Origin: Bacteroidota bacterium
GTDB lineage: Bacteria; Bacteroidota; Bacteroidia; NS11-12g; UBA955
NCBI GenBank assembly: GCA_023957335.1
Contig: JAMLHC010000004.1
Location: forward strand, 124,001 to 188,000
Direction of reading: 5' to 3'
Length of the DNA: 64,000 nt
Position 1 is the stretch's first letter, and every line of letters starts with the position of its first letter. Shown in pieces: positions 26,505 through 34,796 of the stretch. Made by a program: the position numbers and the translations under genes. The notes under the pieces were generated by a model. That model was given only the letters and a program-made list of their open reading frames with translations. It did not search any database and was not told the origin of the DNA.

Positions 26505-27386
26505 TTAGTCTTTCACTTTAACTAAAAAGATTTCATATATAACGGTAGCAAAAGGAGGTACGAGGTTTGCCACTCCATATTCTCCAAACGCAAGATCAAA
26601 AGGCACTACAAAGGTAGCTTTTTCTCCTTCGCGCATTTGCATCAACATATAATTCATCGCTTCGGGTTTGATATTTTCATCACCCACAATAAACCTTGCA
26701 CGTCCTCCTGCAAGATAAGAGTTGACAAACTCTGCCCCATTGTCCAACAAAGTCCCTACATAGTGAAATTCAACTTCGTTTCCGAGTTGCACTTTCTTTC
26801 CTTCTGTGTGATCGGTTATGTAATATCTGATTCCGTTTTCGAGTTTTGTGTCTTCCCAGTTTTTGGATTTAAAGAAGCTGTCTATATTGCCTACTTCTTT
26901 TACCAATTTTTCATATCTTTCTCTGTTTTTAATCGCTTCATAATCTTGTGCATTTACAATTTTTTCTAATTTAATCACAAACTGTAAAAACGAACCCGGT
27001 TTGATTTCTGCCGGTAATTGCGACTCTCCTCTTGTTTTGATATAAAAAGAATCTGCAGAAATAAGGAAGGCAATACTGTCTCCTTCAGACATCATTGCCA
27101 ATGCGCTATAAATATCACCACCTTTGAACATGGGTTCCTGAAGTTCTATTTTATCTTGTCTGCGCAAATCTTGGTAAGTGCTGAACAACATACTGTCATC
27201 TTCTGTTTTTATGGTGTAATTGACAAAAAGAATTTGTCCTATCTGGGGTAAAATTTTGCTGTCACTTCTATACAAATATTTGAATTGTAGCCCGTCTTTT
27301 GTTTTCTCAAATCCGGCTCTTTTGCTACATGAAACCACAAATAAGAATGCAATCATTAGCATTCCGATGCTTAGAGTTCTTTTCAT
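26505..27386 (-). CDS. FKBP-type peptidyl-prolyl isomerase lipoprotein, two FKBP-like domains
   Basis: A 293-residue lipoprotein whose signal ends VVSC near residue 20. The first FKBP-like half (residues 45-145) has GQILFVNYTIKT and a flap but lacks several catalytic aromatics. The second half (residues 195-293) is typical: GNEVEFHYVGTLLDNG, MREGEKATFVVPFDLAFGEYG and PPFATVIYEIFLVKV. It should catalyse proline isomerisation or act as a chaperone in the periplasm. GldI of Flavobacterium is a related FKBP lipoprotein needed for gliding, but identity with GldI is not shown. It overlaps the DHH gene by 4 bases. ATG at 27384-27386. Confidence 0.87.
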   Translation of the reverse strand: MKRTLSIGMLMIAFLFVVSCSKRAGFEKTKDGLQFKYLYRSDSKILPQIGQILFVNYTIKTEDDSMLFSTYQDLRRQDKIELQEPMFKGGDIYSALAMMSEGDSIAFLISADSFYIKTRGESQLPAEIKPGSFLQFVIKLEKIVNAQDYEAIKNRERYEKLVKEVGNIDSFFKSKNWEDTKLENGIRYYITDHTEGKKVQLGNEVEFHYVGTLLDNGAEFVNSYLAGGRARFIVGDENIKPEAMNYMLMQMREGEKATFVVPFDLAFGEYGVANLVPPFATVIYEIFLVKVKD

Positions 27387-28411
27387 TTTAGTTGGTCTTT
27401 ATAATCTGCTAAACTATTTTTAAACGTAGAAATCACATTTTCAAGTGTGTCATAACTGTTAGCTCCGGCAGCATTGACATGACCACCGCCACCAAAAAGA
27501 TTTTTGGCTAAGTAATTTACATCAAAATTGCCTTTGGAACGGAAGCTCATTTTGACCATTACTGTTCTATCGATGATGAGGGCAGACAGTATGGTACCGT
27601 CAATTCCGAGTCCATAGTTAACCAAACCTTCAGTATCTCCGGTCTTTACATTAAATCTTTGTAAATCTTCCTTTGTCAGGTGAATTAAAACGGTTTTGTA
27701 TTCATGCAAAACCTCCATGCGCTCAGACAATGAAAACCCAATGAGTCTAAGACGATCCTCGGTAAAACTGTCATAAACTTTGGCATGGATATCAGCAGGA
27801 ATAATCCCTGTTTTGAGCAAATCCGCTACTATCAAATGGGTTTCAGAACTAACCCCTCGGAATCTGAATCCGCCCGTGTCTGTCATCATGCCTGTATAAA
27901 TGCAAGCGGCAACATTTGCATCCATTTTGTCGTGATATCCTTCTGCCAGAATAAATTTATAGACTTGTTCGCAAGTAGATGTAGCCGCAGAGTTCCACCA
28001 CTGCATGTCATCAAACTGATTGGGCTCAGGGTGGTGATCCATCAAGATTTTCTTTGCTTTTGATTTTTCAACTTCTACTCCCATTTCATTGATTCTTGTG
28101 AGTTTATTGAAATCCAGACAAAAAATAAAATCTGCATTTGCAACTAATGCTCTGCATTTGTCTTTTGCTTCTTCAAAAATCACAACCTGATTATTGCCCG
28201 GCAACCAAGTCAGAAAATCCGCATAATCTGTTGGCGTAATCACGGTTGAATGCAGTCCCAAATTTTTCAAAAAATGATACAATGCAAGGGTAGAACCCAT
28301 CGCATCGCCATCGGGTTTATGGTGTGTGGTTATAACAATGTTTTTCGAAGGTGATTGTTGAATCAGTGGAATAATTTTATCCAATTTGAATGCAATTTTT
28401 ATGGGGTACAA
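27383..28411 (-). CDS. DHH-family phosphoesterase (NrnA/RecJ-like)
   Basis: A 342-residue DHH/DHHA1 enzyme. THHKPDGDAMGSTLA provides motif I, DHHPEPNQFDD contains the DHH signature, and TGGFRFRGV and a C-terminal GGGGHVNAAG (DHHA1) follow. Relatives degrade oligoribonucleotides, 3'-phosphoadenosine 5'-phosphate or cyclic dinucleotide products. Which substrate applies here cannot be told. No ATG occurs at the front: the first usable start is TTG at 28409-28411, eleven codons of which precede a conserved Pro-Leu-Ile stretch. It overlaps the FKBP gene by 4 bases. Confidence 0.88.
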   Translation of the reverse strand: MYPIKIAFKLDKIIPLIQQSPSKNIVITTHHKPDGDAMGSTLALYHFLKNLGLHSTVITPTDYADFLTWLPGNNQVVIFEEAKDKCRALVANADFIFCLDFNKLTRINEMGVEVEKSKAKKILMDHHPEPNQFDDMQWWNSAATSTCEQVYKFILAEGYHDKMDANVAACIYTGMMTDTGGFRFRGVSSETHLIVADLLKTGIIPADIHAKVYDSFTEDRLRLIGFSLSERMEVLHEYKTVLIHLTKEDLQRFNVKTGDTEGLVNYGLGIDGTILSALIIDRTVMVKMSFRSKGNFDVNYLAKNLFGGGGHVNAAGANSYDTLENVISTFKNSLADYKDQLK

Positions 28412-28461
28412 ATGTAATAAGGACAGATGAATTTTTGCGAAGTATATTGACCTAACCCATA

Positions 28462-29199
28462 TTAACTGAGGAAAGAGGCTTTGGCAAAGGCGTCTAATTC
28501 AGGTATATCTTTGAGAGAATCATTAATATTGTGTCTACTACCTTGCCATTTGACTGCACCTTTATAGATAAAAGCCACTTTATCGGCAGTATCAAACACT
28601 GATTTCATATCGTGAGAATTAATGACTGTAGTTATTTGAAATTCTTCTGTGATATCTTTCAAAAGTTCATCAATTACACGTGAGGTTAGCGGATCAAGTC
28701 CCGAATTAGGTTCATCGCAATACAAGTATTTTATGTTTAGCGCAATGGCTCTAGCGATTCCGACTCTTTTTTTCATTCCACCACTTATTTCTGCAGGAAA
28801 TTTTTTGTTAATATTATCAAGATTAACTCGTCTCAGACAAAAGTTTACCCTATCCAATATGTCTGATTTAGTCATGTTAGAGAGCATTTTGAGTGGAAAC
28901 CCTACATTCTCTTCCACAGTCAAAGAATCAAATAACGCAGTACCCTGAAATAGCATACCTAATTCTTTTCTGACTTGTCTAACCTCCTCTTCATTTTTAG
29001 CCAAAAAATCTCTTCCGTCATACAAAATACTGCCGGAGTCTGGTCTGACTAATCCGACCATACATTTCATCATCACACTTTTACCGCCTCCTGACGAACC
29101 AATTACGTAATTTAGCTCACCGGCATTGAACTTAATATTGATGTCATTCAAAACCTGAACTCCTTCAAATGACTTATTAATATTTTGTAATTCTATCAT
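28462..29199 (-). CDS. ABC transporter ATP-binding protein, MlaF-type
   Basis: A 245-residue ATPase from the ATG at 29197-29199; the upstream extension to 29268 overlaps the permease gene and is not conserved-looking. Walker A is GSSGGGKS, the signature is SGGMKKRVG, Walker B is LYCDEPNSG with the following D-loop, and the H-loop is NSHD. MlaF partners MlaE in phospholipid transport between membranes. It follows the permease gene directly. The periplasmic MlaD partner is not in this window. Together they would move glycerophospholipids and support outer-membrane asymmetry. Confidence 0.92.
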   Translation of the reverse strand: MIELQNINKSFEGVQVLNDINIKFNAGELNYVIGSSGGGKSVMMKCMVGLVRPDSGSILYDGRDFLAKNEEEVRQVRKELGMLFQGTALFDSLTVEENVGFPLKMLSNMTKSDILDRVNFCLRRVNLDNINKKFPAEISGGMKKRVGIARAIALNIKYLYCDEPNSGLDPLTSRVIDELLKDITEEFQITTVINSHDMKSVFDTADKVAFIYKGAVKWQGSRHNINDSLKDIPELDAFAKASFLS

Positions 29200-29213
29200 T
29201 GTTTTAGCGGTGT

Positions 29214-29960
29214 TTATTTGAGAAGAAGTTGTGCCAAAATATAATCTGCAAAAAGAACCATCACACAACTATATACGACAGCCCTTGTACTGGAGGCACC
29301 CACTTCCAAAGCTCCTCCGTGAGTATAAAAACCTTGGTATGCAGAAATAGAAGTAATGATAAATGCAAATGAGAAGGCTTTTAGAATAGAGAAAAATACT
29401 ACAAACCCTTTAAAGGTTTCTCTGGCACCAAACAAAAATTCCTCTTGCGAAAGTGCACCGGTCAATTCACCTGCAGTGATACCTCCCCAGATACTGAGTG
29501 TGATTGAAATTATATTGAGCATAGGAAACATGAGAAGGGCTGCAATTATTTTGGGTAATATCAAATATCCTGACGCATTAATTCCCATCACTTCCAAGGC
29601 ATCTATCTGTTCGGTAACCCTCATCGTTCCTATTTCAGAAGCGATATGCGAGCCTACTTTGCCTGCAAGCACCAAAGACATAATAGTTGGCGACAATTCC
29701 AATATAGATGAGTCGCTCACAATCTGTCCTATAATAGAAGCGGGAACAAGTGGAGACACAAGCTGATATGCGGTTTGAACGGTAGTAACTGCGCCAATAA
29801 ATACCGAGATAATGGCAACAATAGGTAAGGAACCTATTCCGATGTTGTTCATTTCAATAAAAACTTGATTGACGAAAATCTTGGTTTTTTCTGGCTTAGA
29901 AAACATACTTCTGAGAAAGAGAACATATCTTCCGAGTTGATAGATATAATTAAATTTCAT
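29214..29960 (-). CDS. ABC transporter permease, MlaE-type
   Basis: A 248-residue membrane protein of the MlaE family with about five helices. The family box EXGxMxxxEQIDALEVMG is visible (EIGTMRVTEQIDALEVMGI) after GKVGSHIAS. It pairs with the MlaF ATPase encoded 14 bases downstream of its stop on the same strand. It diverges from the SDR gene at 30011, so their promoters share the 50-base gap. ATG at 29958-29960. Confidence 0.92.
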   Translation of the reverse strand: MKFNYIYQLGRYVLFLRSMFSKPEKTKIFVNQVFIEMNNIGIGSLPIVAIISVFIGAVTTVQTAYQLVSPLVPASIIGQIVSDSSILELSPTIMSLVLAGKVGSHIASEIGTMRVTEQIDALEVMGINASGYLILPKIIAALLMFPMLNIISITLSIWGGITAGELTGALSQEEFLFGARETFKGFVVFFSILKAFSFAFIITSISAYQGFYTHGGALEVGASSTRAVVYSCVMVLFADYILAQLLLK

Positions 29961-29973
29961 CTTCTAATTTGAG

Positions 29974-30006
29974 TTTGCGAAATTAGATAGTTTCTATTTA
30001 CTTTTG
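29974..30006 (+). promoter_or_regulatory. Bacteroidota-type promoter of the SDR gene
   Basis: A TTTG box (29974-29977) and TACTTTTG (29999-30006), which fits TAnnTTTG, are 21 bases apart. The -7 box ends only four bases before the ATG at 30011, so the transcript would start at or just before the start codon and be leaderless or nearly so. Confidence 0.55.
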
Positions 30007-30010
30007 ACAC

Positions 30011-30715
30011 ATGAAAAAAACAGCCGTTATAACAGGCGGGACTAAAGGAATAGGAAGAAGTTTGGTAATGGCTTTTGCACGAGAAGGTTTTGAAATTATT
30101 ACCAATAGTCGCAGCTCAAAAGATTTGCAAATACTGCAAGATACCGTGTTGTCTGAAACAGGGGCTCGTATTCATACTTTTAAGGCAGATTTTGAACACA
30201 AAGAACAAGTTTTAGCATTTGGTGATTTTGTTTGTCAAACATTTTCTCATCTAAATGTATTGATAAATAATGCGGGCATTTTCATGCCGGGCGCAACCAC
30301 CGAAGAAGAAGAAGGAGTGTATGAAACAGAAATGGCAGTTAATCTGGCTGCACCGTATTATCTGGTCAGAAAATTATTGCCATTAATAGAAATAGGCAAA
30401 GATGGCTACATATTCAATATGTGTTCAACAGCATCCATCAGCTCTCACTCCAATGGAGGTTCATACGCAATCAGCAAATATGGTTTGCTTGGGTTTACCA
30501 AAATATTACGACAAGAGCTCAAACATTCTAAAATTGGTGTGAGCGCACTCATGCCGGGTGCAACCTTGACCAATAGTTGGGCTGAGTCGGATTTGCCACC
30601 CGAAAGATTTATGCAGCCCGAAGATATTGCCAATTTTATTTTAGCTGCATGGTACAACCGCACCTATACTGTACTTGAAGAAATAATTTTGCGACCCTAT
30701 TTGGGTGATATATAG
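30011..30715 (+). CDS. Short-chain dehydrogenase/reductase
   Basis: A classical SDR of 234 residues. TGGTKGIGRSL is the nucleotide loop, NNAGIFMPG lies near residue 86, the catalytic Ser is in CSTASISS near 140 and the Tyr-Lys pair is YAISKYG near 155. It acts on a keto or hydroxy group with NAD(P). The specific substrate is not known. It is the only plus-strand gene in the neighbourhood and is directly followed by an IS4-family element that is 64 bases past its stop. No operon partner. Confidence 0.9.
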   Translation: MKKTAVITGGTKGIGRSLVMAFAREGFEIITNSRSSKDLQILQDTVLSETGARIHTFKADFEHKEQVLAFGDFVCQTFSHLNVLINNAGIFMPGATTEEEEGVYETEMAVNLAAPYYLVRKLLPLIEIGKDGYIFNMCSTASISSHSNGGSYAISKYGLLGFTKILRQELKHSKIGVSALMPGATLTNSWAESDLPPERFMQPEDIANFILAAWYNRTYTVLEEIILRPYLGDI

Positions 30716-30778
30716 CAATAATTTGTTTGAAGTATTATCAAGTTATTGCAACCGTTAATTTCTTGAATTATATCATTG

Positions 30779-32133
30779 CTGTCCAAGATATTTTTAAACA
30801 CCAATAAATTGTTTTGAAAATGAGCAAGTTACGCTCTAAAAATGTTGTTTTGTCAAATCTATCCCTCCGATTTCATGTTATAAAAATGCTTAATTGTTGG
30901 CTAGCTGGAGGCTTCATTTTAATAAAAGGATGATTAAGCCAATACCATAAATCTATTTTAGCAAAAAGATTTACCCTTATAAGTCCCACCAAATTGGACA
31001 GATGCCATGCATACTTTGCCTTATTCTGAAGATATTTGAGTAAGAGAATGGTGATTAAAGCAGACCAAACTTGGATAAGTATAGCATTGGGACTTGTGCC
31101 TATAAAAGTTTTGATTTTTAGTACTTGTTTAATCTGTTTGAAGAAGGTCTCAATCTCCCATCTGGCTTTATAGAGTTGCGATATTGTTTCTGCTGTCCAA
31201 GATGTGTTGTTGGTGAGGAAAGTCAGTTCTGCTTTTTTTACTGGATCATAAACCACTACTATCCTTAGTTCTTTGGGGTAGTTAATTGCTGTCTTAACTC
31301 CCGTCAATACTATAATTTGGTCTTTGACTATTAATCCCGTTTTGTCTTTAATCTCATTTTCTTTTACCACACTGTATTGTATGTTTTTCTTTAATCTGCT
31401 TACAAACGTAATCCTTCTGCTGTCCAAAACATTCAGCCAATTAAAATCTACATAAGCTCTGTCCATAACCAAAACAGAGCCTGAGGGAATATTAAGTGTT
31501 TTTGCTATTGCCACATCGTGTTTAAGCCCGTCTGTCATGTGCATGTAAACAGGAAGGCAGGTGTCGTAATCTAATACAGTATGAAGCTTTATTGCTCCTT
31601 TTCTTTTGCGGTATTGAGCCCAATCAAACAAACTTAAGCAAAGAGAAATAACTGTGGAGTCTACTATGAAAATTTTACGTTTCAGCATTCTTGCAAACTG
31701 TCGTTTCTTTTGAAGTCCGCTATTGAGCGAGTTGAAAAGTTCAAAATAAAGATCCTTGAAAACTTGCCAATTGCGTTGTTGATTTTGATAAGAAATGGTG
31801 GATTTACTCGGTGAACATGAAACTCCTAAGTGATTTAAATTACCAGTAGCACTCTTAAGTCCATTCGATATTTCTCTTACACTATTTGCCTTGGCAAATT
31901 GACAAAACAACATTGACACTAAATGAGTCCAAGTGTTAACTCCTTTGCAGTGTCTGTCAGAGTCGTGGTTGTTTACAATTTTTGTGAAAGAATTCCTGTC
32001 TATTAAGCCAAGAATTTGAGAAAACAGATTTACATTTGTCGTGGGCATGGTGTTTTTTTTTGTACACCCCAAAATAAATGTTTTGGGTTAAAATTTAATC
32101 CATGCCCTTTTTACTGAAATTTATCTTGGACAG
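30779..32133 (-). mobile_element. IS4-family insertion sequence, copy 1
   Basis: Bounded by the inverted repeat CTGTCCAAGATA at 30779-30790 and its complement TATCTTGGACAG at 32122-32133. It contains one transposase gene reading leftward. The left end differs from copy 2 over about 90 bases while the coding part is almost identical. No target duplication could be read. Confidence 0.88.
30873..32048 (-). CDS. IS4-family transposase (DUF4372-type), copy 1
   Basis: A 391-residue DDE transposase from the ATG at 32046-32048; an upstream TTG start at 32070-32072 would add 8 residues. The first 80 residues fit the DUF4372 domain (IVNNHDSDRHCKGVNTWTH). The catalytic acids follow: IVDSTVI, VMDRAYVDF and the Y-x2-R-x3-E-x6-K signature in YKARWEIETFFKQIKQVLK. 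The protein is identical to that of copy 2, so the element is likely recently active. It cuts DNA at the terminal inverted repeats. Confidence 0.95.
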   Translation of the reverse strand: MPTTNVNLFSQILGLIDRNSFTKIVNNHDSDRHCKGVNTWTHLVSMLFCQFAKANSVREISNGLKSATGNLNHLGVSCSPSKSTISYQNQQRNWQVFKDLYFELFNSLNSGLQKKRQFARMLKRKIFIVDSTVISLCLSLFDWAQYRKRKGAIKLHTVLDYDTCLPVYMHMTDGLKHDVAIAKTLNIPSGSVLVMDRAYVDFNWLNVLDSRRITFVSRLKKNIQYSVVKENEIKDKTGLIVKDQIIVLTGVKTAINYPKELRIVVVYDPVKKAELTFLTNNTSWTAETISQLYKARWEIETFFKQIKQVLKIKTFIGTSPNAILIQVWSALITILLLKYLQNKAKYAWHLSNLVGLIRVNLFAKIDLWYWLNHPFIKMKPPASQQLSIFIT

Positions 32134-32278
32134 ATGTATGTCCAATCATAAATAAGTTAATAGGTTTTTTTTCACTTCAAATACAATATAAATAAAAACC
32201 TTACATATTAAGGGCTTTTTATCCCCCACAAACATACTCCCTTTCCCCAAAAATCCCAACTTTCCCCCATAACAACAA

Positions 32279-32301
32279 AGTCCGCAGCACCGCTGCGGAC
32301 T
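32279..32301 (-). terminator. Rho-independent terminator after the tandem-repeat protein
   Basis: Ten-base arms AGTCCGCAGC and GCTGCGGACT with an ACC loop, 30 bases past the stop codon at 32331. On the minus strand the stem is followed by CTTTGTTGTT. Confidence 0.75.
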
Positions 32302-32330
32302 CAGAAAAGAAATAGATAAGATTAACTCTG

Positions 32331-33356
32331 TTACAGAGGCTGTAACATAATATCAATCTCGTTATCAATATTTGGGGTAATTGGCTGAACCTCGTTGTAG
32401 GGTTGGAAACCAGGGTGGTTTACCATTACCGCTACCAACTCCATTTCTGGAATTTCGAGTGTTGCCTCATACTCCCCAATTGGATTTGATGTAGCCACAA
32501 TAACTCCGCTACTGGTATTAAAGCTAATGTTTACTTCTGCAACTGGTGCCAAAGTAATAGCATTGATAACCGAGCCGCTAGCTGTTGTGTCCGCAGGTGT
32601 TGGAGGCGTTGGGTTGCTGGGTTGAGATGTGTCAACATCAAAGCCCCAGTCTCCCAAATTTTGCTCCTCACCACGGTTGTATCCCAACAGAATATCTCTT
32701 GCCGAAGTAAGGTAGAATTTCAGTGTACCTTTGGTAACACTGATTTGTTTTCTGCCCCTACCCATTGCAAGGTCTCTTTGCTGAAAAGCTGTTTCGCGGT
32801 CGCGATTCAGCTTAACAGTAAGGTCTTGCTTTGCTTTGGCAATGTCGTATTTGACTTGCAAATCCGCCATATCAAAGTCTTCAAGAGGGCTGTCCACTCC
32901 ATCGGCTGTATTTTTGTCCAACACCGCTTTTGTGAGTAACAACAGATCAACAACATTGCTTGGAATTTCTACCGAAACCCCCGCCTTGCTGTTAGTCTTT
33001 ACATCAAAACCCCAGTCTCCGAGAAGTTGCTCTTCTCCGCGAAACTGTCCTAATAAGAAATCGCGGATTCCACTAATGTAGAATAAAACGGTTCCGGGCG
33101 TGTAGGTCTTCTGACCCGACTGTTTGCCTAACGCAAGGTTGCGTTGTTGAGTGGCAGTTTTGCGGTTCAGCGCCAATTGTTTACCCAAACTATTCTTTTC
33201 TACGGCATAATCCAACTTGGCTTCCATGTCTTCCATATCCAAAACTTTGAGCGGGCTATCAACCCCAACCTCATCATTTTTTAACAGCACATTAGCAGCC
33301 AAAATCAAAAACTCCTCGATTTTTCTAGGAATAATAATTCTTGCATTTTTTGCCAT
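32331..33356 (-). CDS. Hypothetical protein with two tandem repeats and a carboxypeptidase-regulatory-like C-terminal domain
   Basis: A 341-residue protein without a signal peptide. Residues 9-110 and 128-230 are two copies of one module: VDLL/EEFLILAANVLL, GVDSPL, MxDL/MEAKLDYA, AxQQRxLAxG, FYxxxxRDxLLGxxRGEExxLGDWGFDV. The last 85 residues (SGSVINAITLAPVAEVNISF and following) fit a carboxypeptidase-regulatory or PEGA-like beta sandwich. I do not recognise the duplicated module. A proline/threonine linker joins the parts. It lies between two IS copies with three other rare genes. ATG at 33354-33356. It has a terminator after it. Confidence 0.7.
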   Translation of the reverse strand: MAKNARIIIPRKIEEFLILAANVLLKNDEVGVDSPLKVLDMEDMEAKLDYAVEKNSLGKQLALNRKTATQQRNLALGKQSGQKTYTPGTVLFYISGIRDFLLGQFRGEEQLLGDWGFDVKTNSKAGVSVEIPSNVVDLLLLTKAVLDKNTADGVDSPLEDFDMADLQVKYDIAKAKQDLTVKLNRDRETAFQQRDLAMGRGRKQISVTKGTLKFYLTSARDILLGYNRGEEQNLGDWGFDVDTSQPSNPTPPTPADTTASGSVINAITLAPVAEVNISFNTSSGVIVATSNPIGEYEATLEIPEMELVAVMVNHPGFQPYNEVQPITPNIDNEIDIMLQPL

Positions 33357-33451
33357 AATTATTTGGTTCTAAAGGTGAAACAATACATTGGTCAAAATCG
33401 CCAATGTGTAAAACTACTCATGCAGTTAAGGGTTTTTCTGCAAACCCTGTT

Positions 33452-34012
33452 TCAAGGTCGGTCGCGAATAAAATACATGAAAATGGGTGTGCGAATAATC
33501 CGCCATGCATTGTGTGAGTAGCCATTTACACAAGTTGGCAATATTGCCAACTGCGGCAAAATTGATTTGTTTTCAAACCATTTTTTAGACACTTTGACTG
33601 CCTTTGTTGCCACAAAAGTTGTTTTCAAAACCTTGTTCGGCAACATCCAAAAGTGTTTCGTCAGCATCCTATTCTCTTTGGGCAACATCCAAAAATGGTC
33701 CGTTAATGTTGACGAAGCATTTTTGGATGTTAATGATTGACTTTTGGATGTTGCCGAACGTGTTTTGGAGCTAAAAACATGAATTGTTGATATTGACGAT
33801 TCATTTTTGGATATTAATGTATGACTTTTGGATGTTGCAGAAACACTTTTGGATGTTGCAGATTGTGTTTTGGAGCTTGACGGAAGTGTTTTGGATGTTG
33901 CCCAAACACTTGTCAAAACCACACTAAGCGTTGTAAACACTGCCCAAACAGCAACGGATGTTGACGAGGTTGTTTTGTATATAAACTTATATGTGTTTGA
34001 TTTGAACTCCAT
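33452..34012 (-). CDS. Low-complexity protein from a 21-bp repeat region, doubtful
   Basis: An open frame of 186 codons from the ATG at 34010-34012. Residues 45-105 are built of degenerate seven-residue units such as SATSKSVSATSKSH and SATSKSQSLTSKN, translated from the 21-bp DNA repeat. The rest has no recognisable domain. Another frame on the plus strand (33828-34097) is also open and reads LDVAETLLDVADCV, so coding on either strand may be an effect of the repeat. No signal, no partner. I list it because the DNA repeat is real; the protein is uncertain. Confidence 0.3.
   Translation of the reverse strand: MEFKSNTYKFIYKTTSSTSVAVWAVFTTLSVVLTSVWATSKTLPSSSKTQSATSKSVSATSKSHTLISKNESSISTIHVFSSKTRSATSKSQSLTSKNASSTLTDHFWMLPKENRMLTKHFWMLPNKVLKTTFVATKAVKVSKKWFENKSILPQLAILPTCVNGYSHNAWRIIRTPIFMYFIRDRP
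33640..33920. repeat. Degenerate 18-24-bp repeat array built on TTTTGGATGTTG
   Basis: At least six units of the form A/GTTTTGGATGTTGC-x-GAA occur between about 33718 and 33905, with related TTTTGGAGCT variants. The units at 33640-33697 are inverted, so the left part pairs with the right. AACATCCAAAAATG (33684-33697) and CATTTTTGGATGTT (33718-33731) form an exact 14-bp inverted repeat. Confidence 0.75.
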
Positions 34013-34145
34013 GTTTGTACTCCTTAACCTATTGTGCGCTTTTTTGGCAAGTTTGGTAAAGGTACTACCAATTTTTGGATTTTCCAAAAATATTTGATGG
34101 GTTGGGGGGAGCGGGAGGATGGAAAGGTAAAAGAAAAATTCTAGT

Positions 34146-34781
34146 TTAAGTGTTAATTGCCTCGTTCCATTGACTTTGTGTAGTCTGTCTTTGCTGCCAA
34201 GGTGATGGGCAGTATTTTATTTGATTTAAATCATTAATTATTTTGTTACCTAATAAAATATCATTTACTTTACACTTAATATGAATTAACTTAGATATAT
34301 CACTGTCTCTGCCAGAACACCAACCCTTCCGAGAATAAATAACTTTCTCGAATTTAATATTCTTAAACGCACTTTTAAAATCAAAAACAATAACGTTATC
34401 CATACTATCATTAATTCTATCATTGAGTCTTTTATCTTTAAAGTCTTCTAGCTTCGAATCATGTTTGATTTCCTTAATTAAATCAACAATAACAATTTTG
34501 TTTTCGATACAGAACAACTCCCAATCTTTCTTTGAGAAACCTTGTTTTATATGAAGACTTTTGCCAATCAAACATTCAGGCAAATATTTCCAAAAATAAT
34601 TCTTTTCCCTGCCGTAGAACCAAGTCGCATTATTTCCATCTTTGCCATTATAACTTTTGTTATCGGGATTAAAAGTTCCAATAATTAAGAGGTTGCATTT
34701 TTGACTTATACTTTCACCACAAAACATTTGTGATTGTTCAATTGATTCAAGTTCATCAATAAATCTATGTTTAATACTCAT
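34146..34781 (-). CDS. Uracil-DNA glycosylase-superfamily-like protein
   Basis: A 211-residue soluble protein. LLIIGTFNPDNKSYNGKDG followed by FYGREKNYFWKYLPE fits the beginning of Mug/UDG-fold glycosylases (the G-T-F-P motif and aromatic Y-G-x-x-x-N-x-F-W). A C-terminal YCPSPWQQR takes the place of the usual LPSxS loop. The catalytic residues cannot be fixed by eye, so base excision is a suggestion only. It follows the 865-residue propeller-like gene by 15 bases and both sit inside the IS-bounded segment. ATG at 34779-34781. Confidence 0.5.
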   Translation of the reverse strand: MSIKHRFIDELESIEQSQMFCGESISQKCNLLIIGTFNPDNKSYNGKDGNNATWFYGREKNYFWKYLPECLIGKSLHIKQGFSKKDWELFCIENKIVIVDLIKEIKHDSKLEDFKDKRLNDRINDSMDNVIVFDFKSAFKNIKFEKVIYSRKGWCSGRDSDISKLIHIKCKVNDILLGNKIINDLNQIKYCPSPWQQRQTTQSQWNEAINT

Positions 34782-34796
34782 TGTTGCTATTTTTAA

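Noticed and set aside
33640..33920. CRISPR array
   Set aside because: Units are degenerate, vary in length and orientation, and are not separated by uniform unique spacers.
33828..34097. Plus-strand ORF reading LDVAETLLDVADCV
   Set aside because: Arises from the repeat units and is open on both strands, so not strong evidence of a gene.
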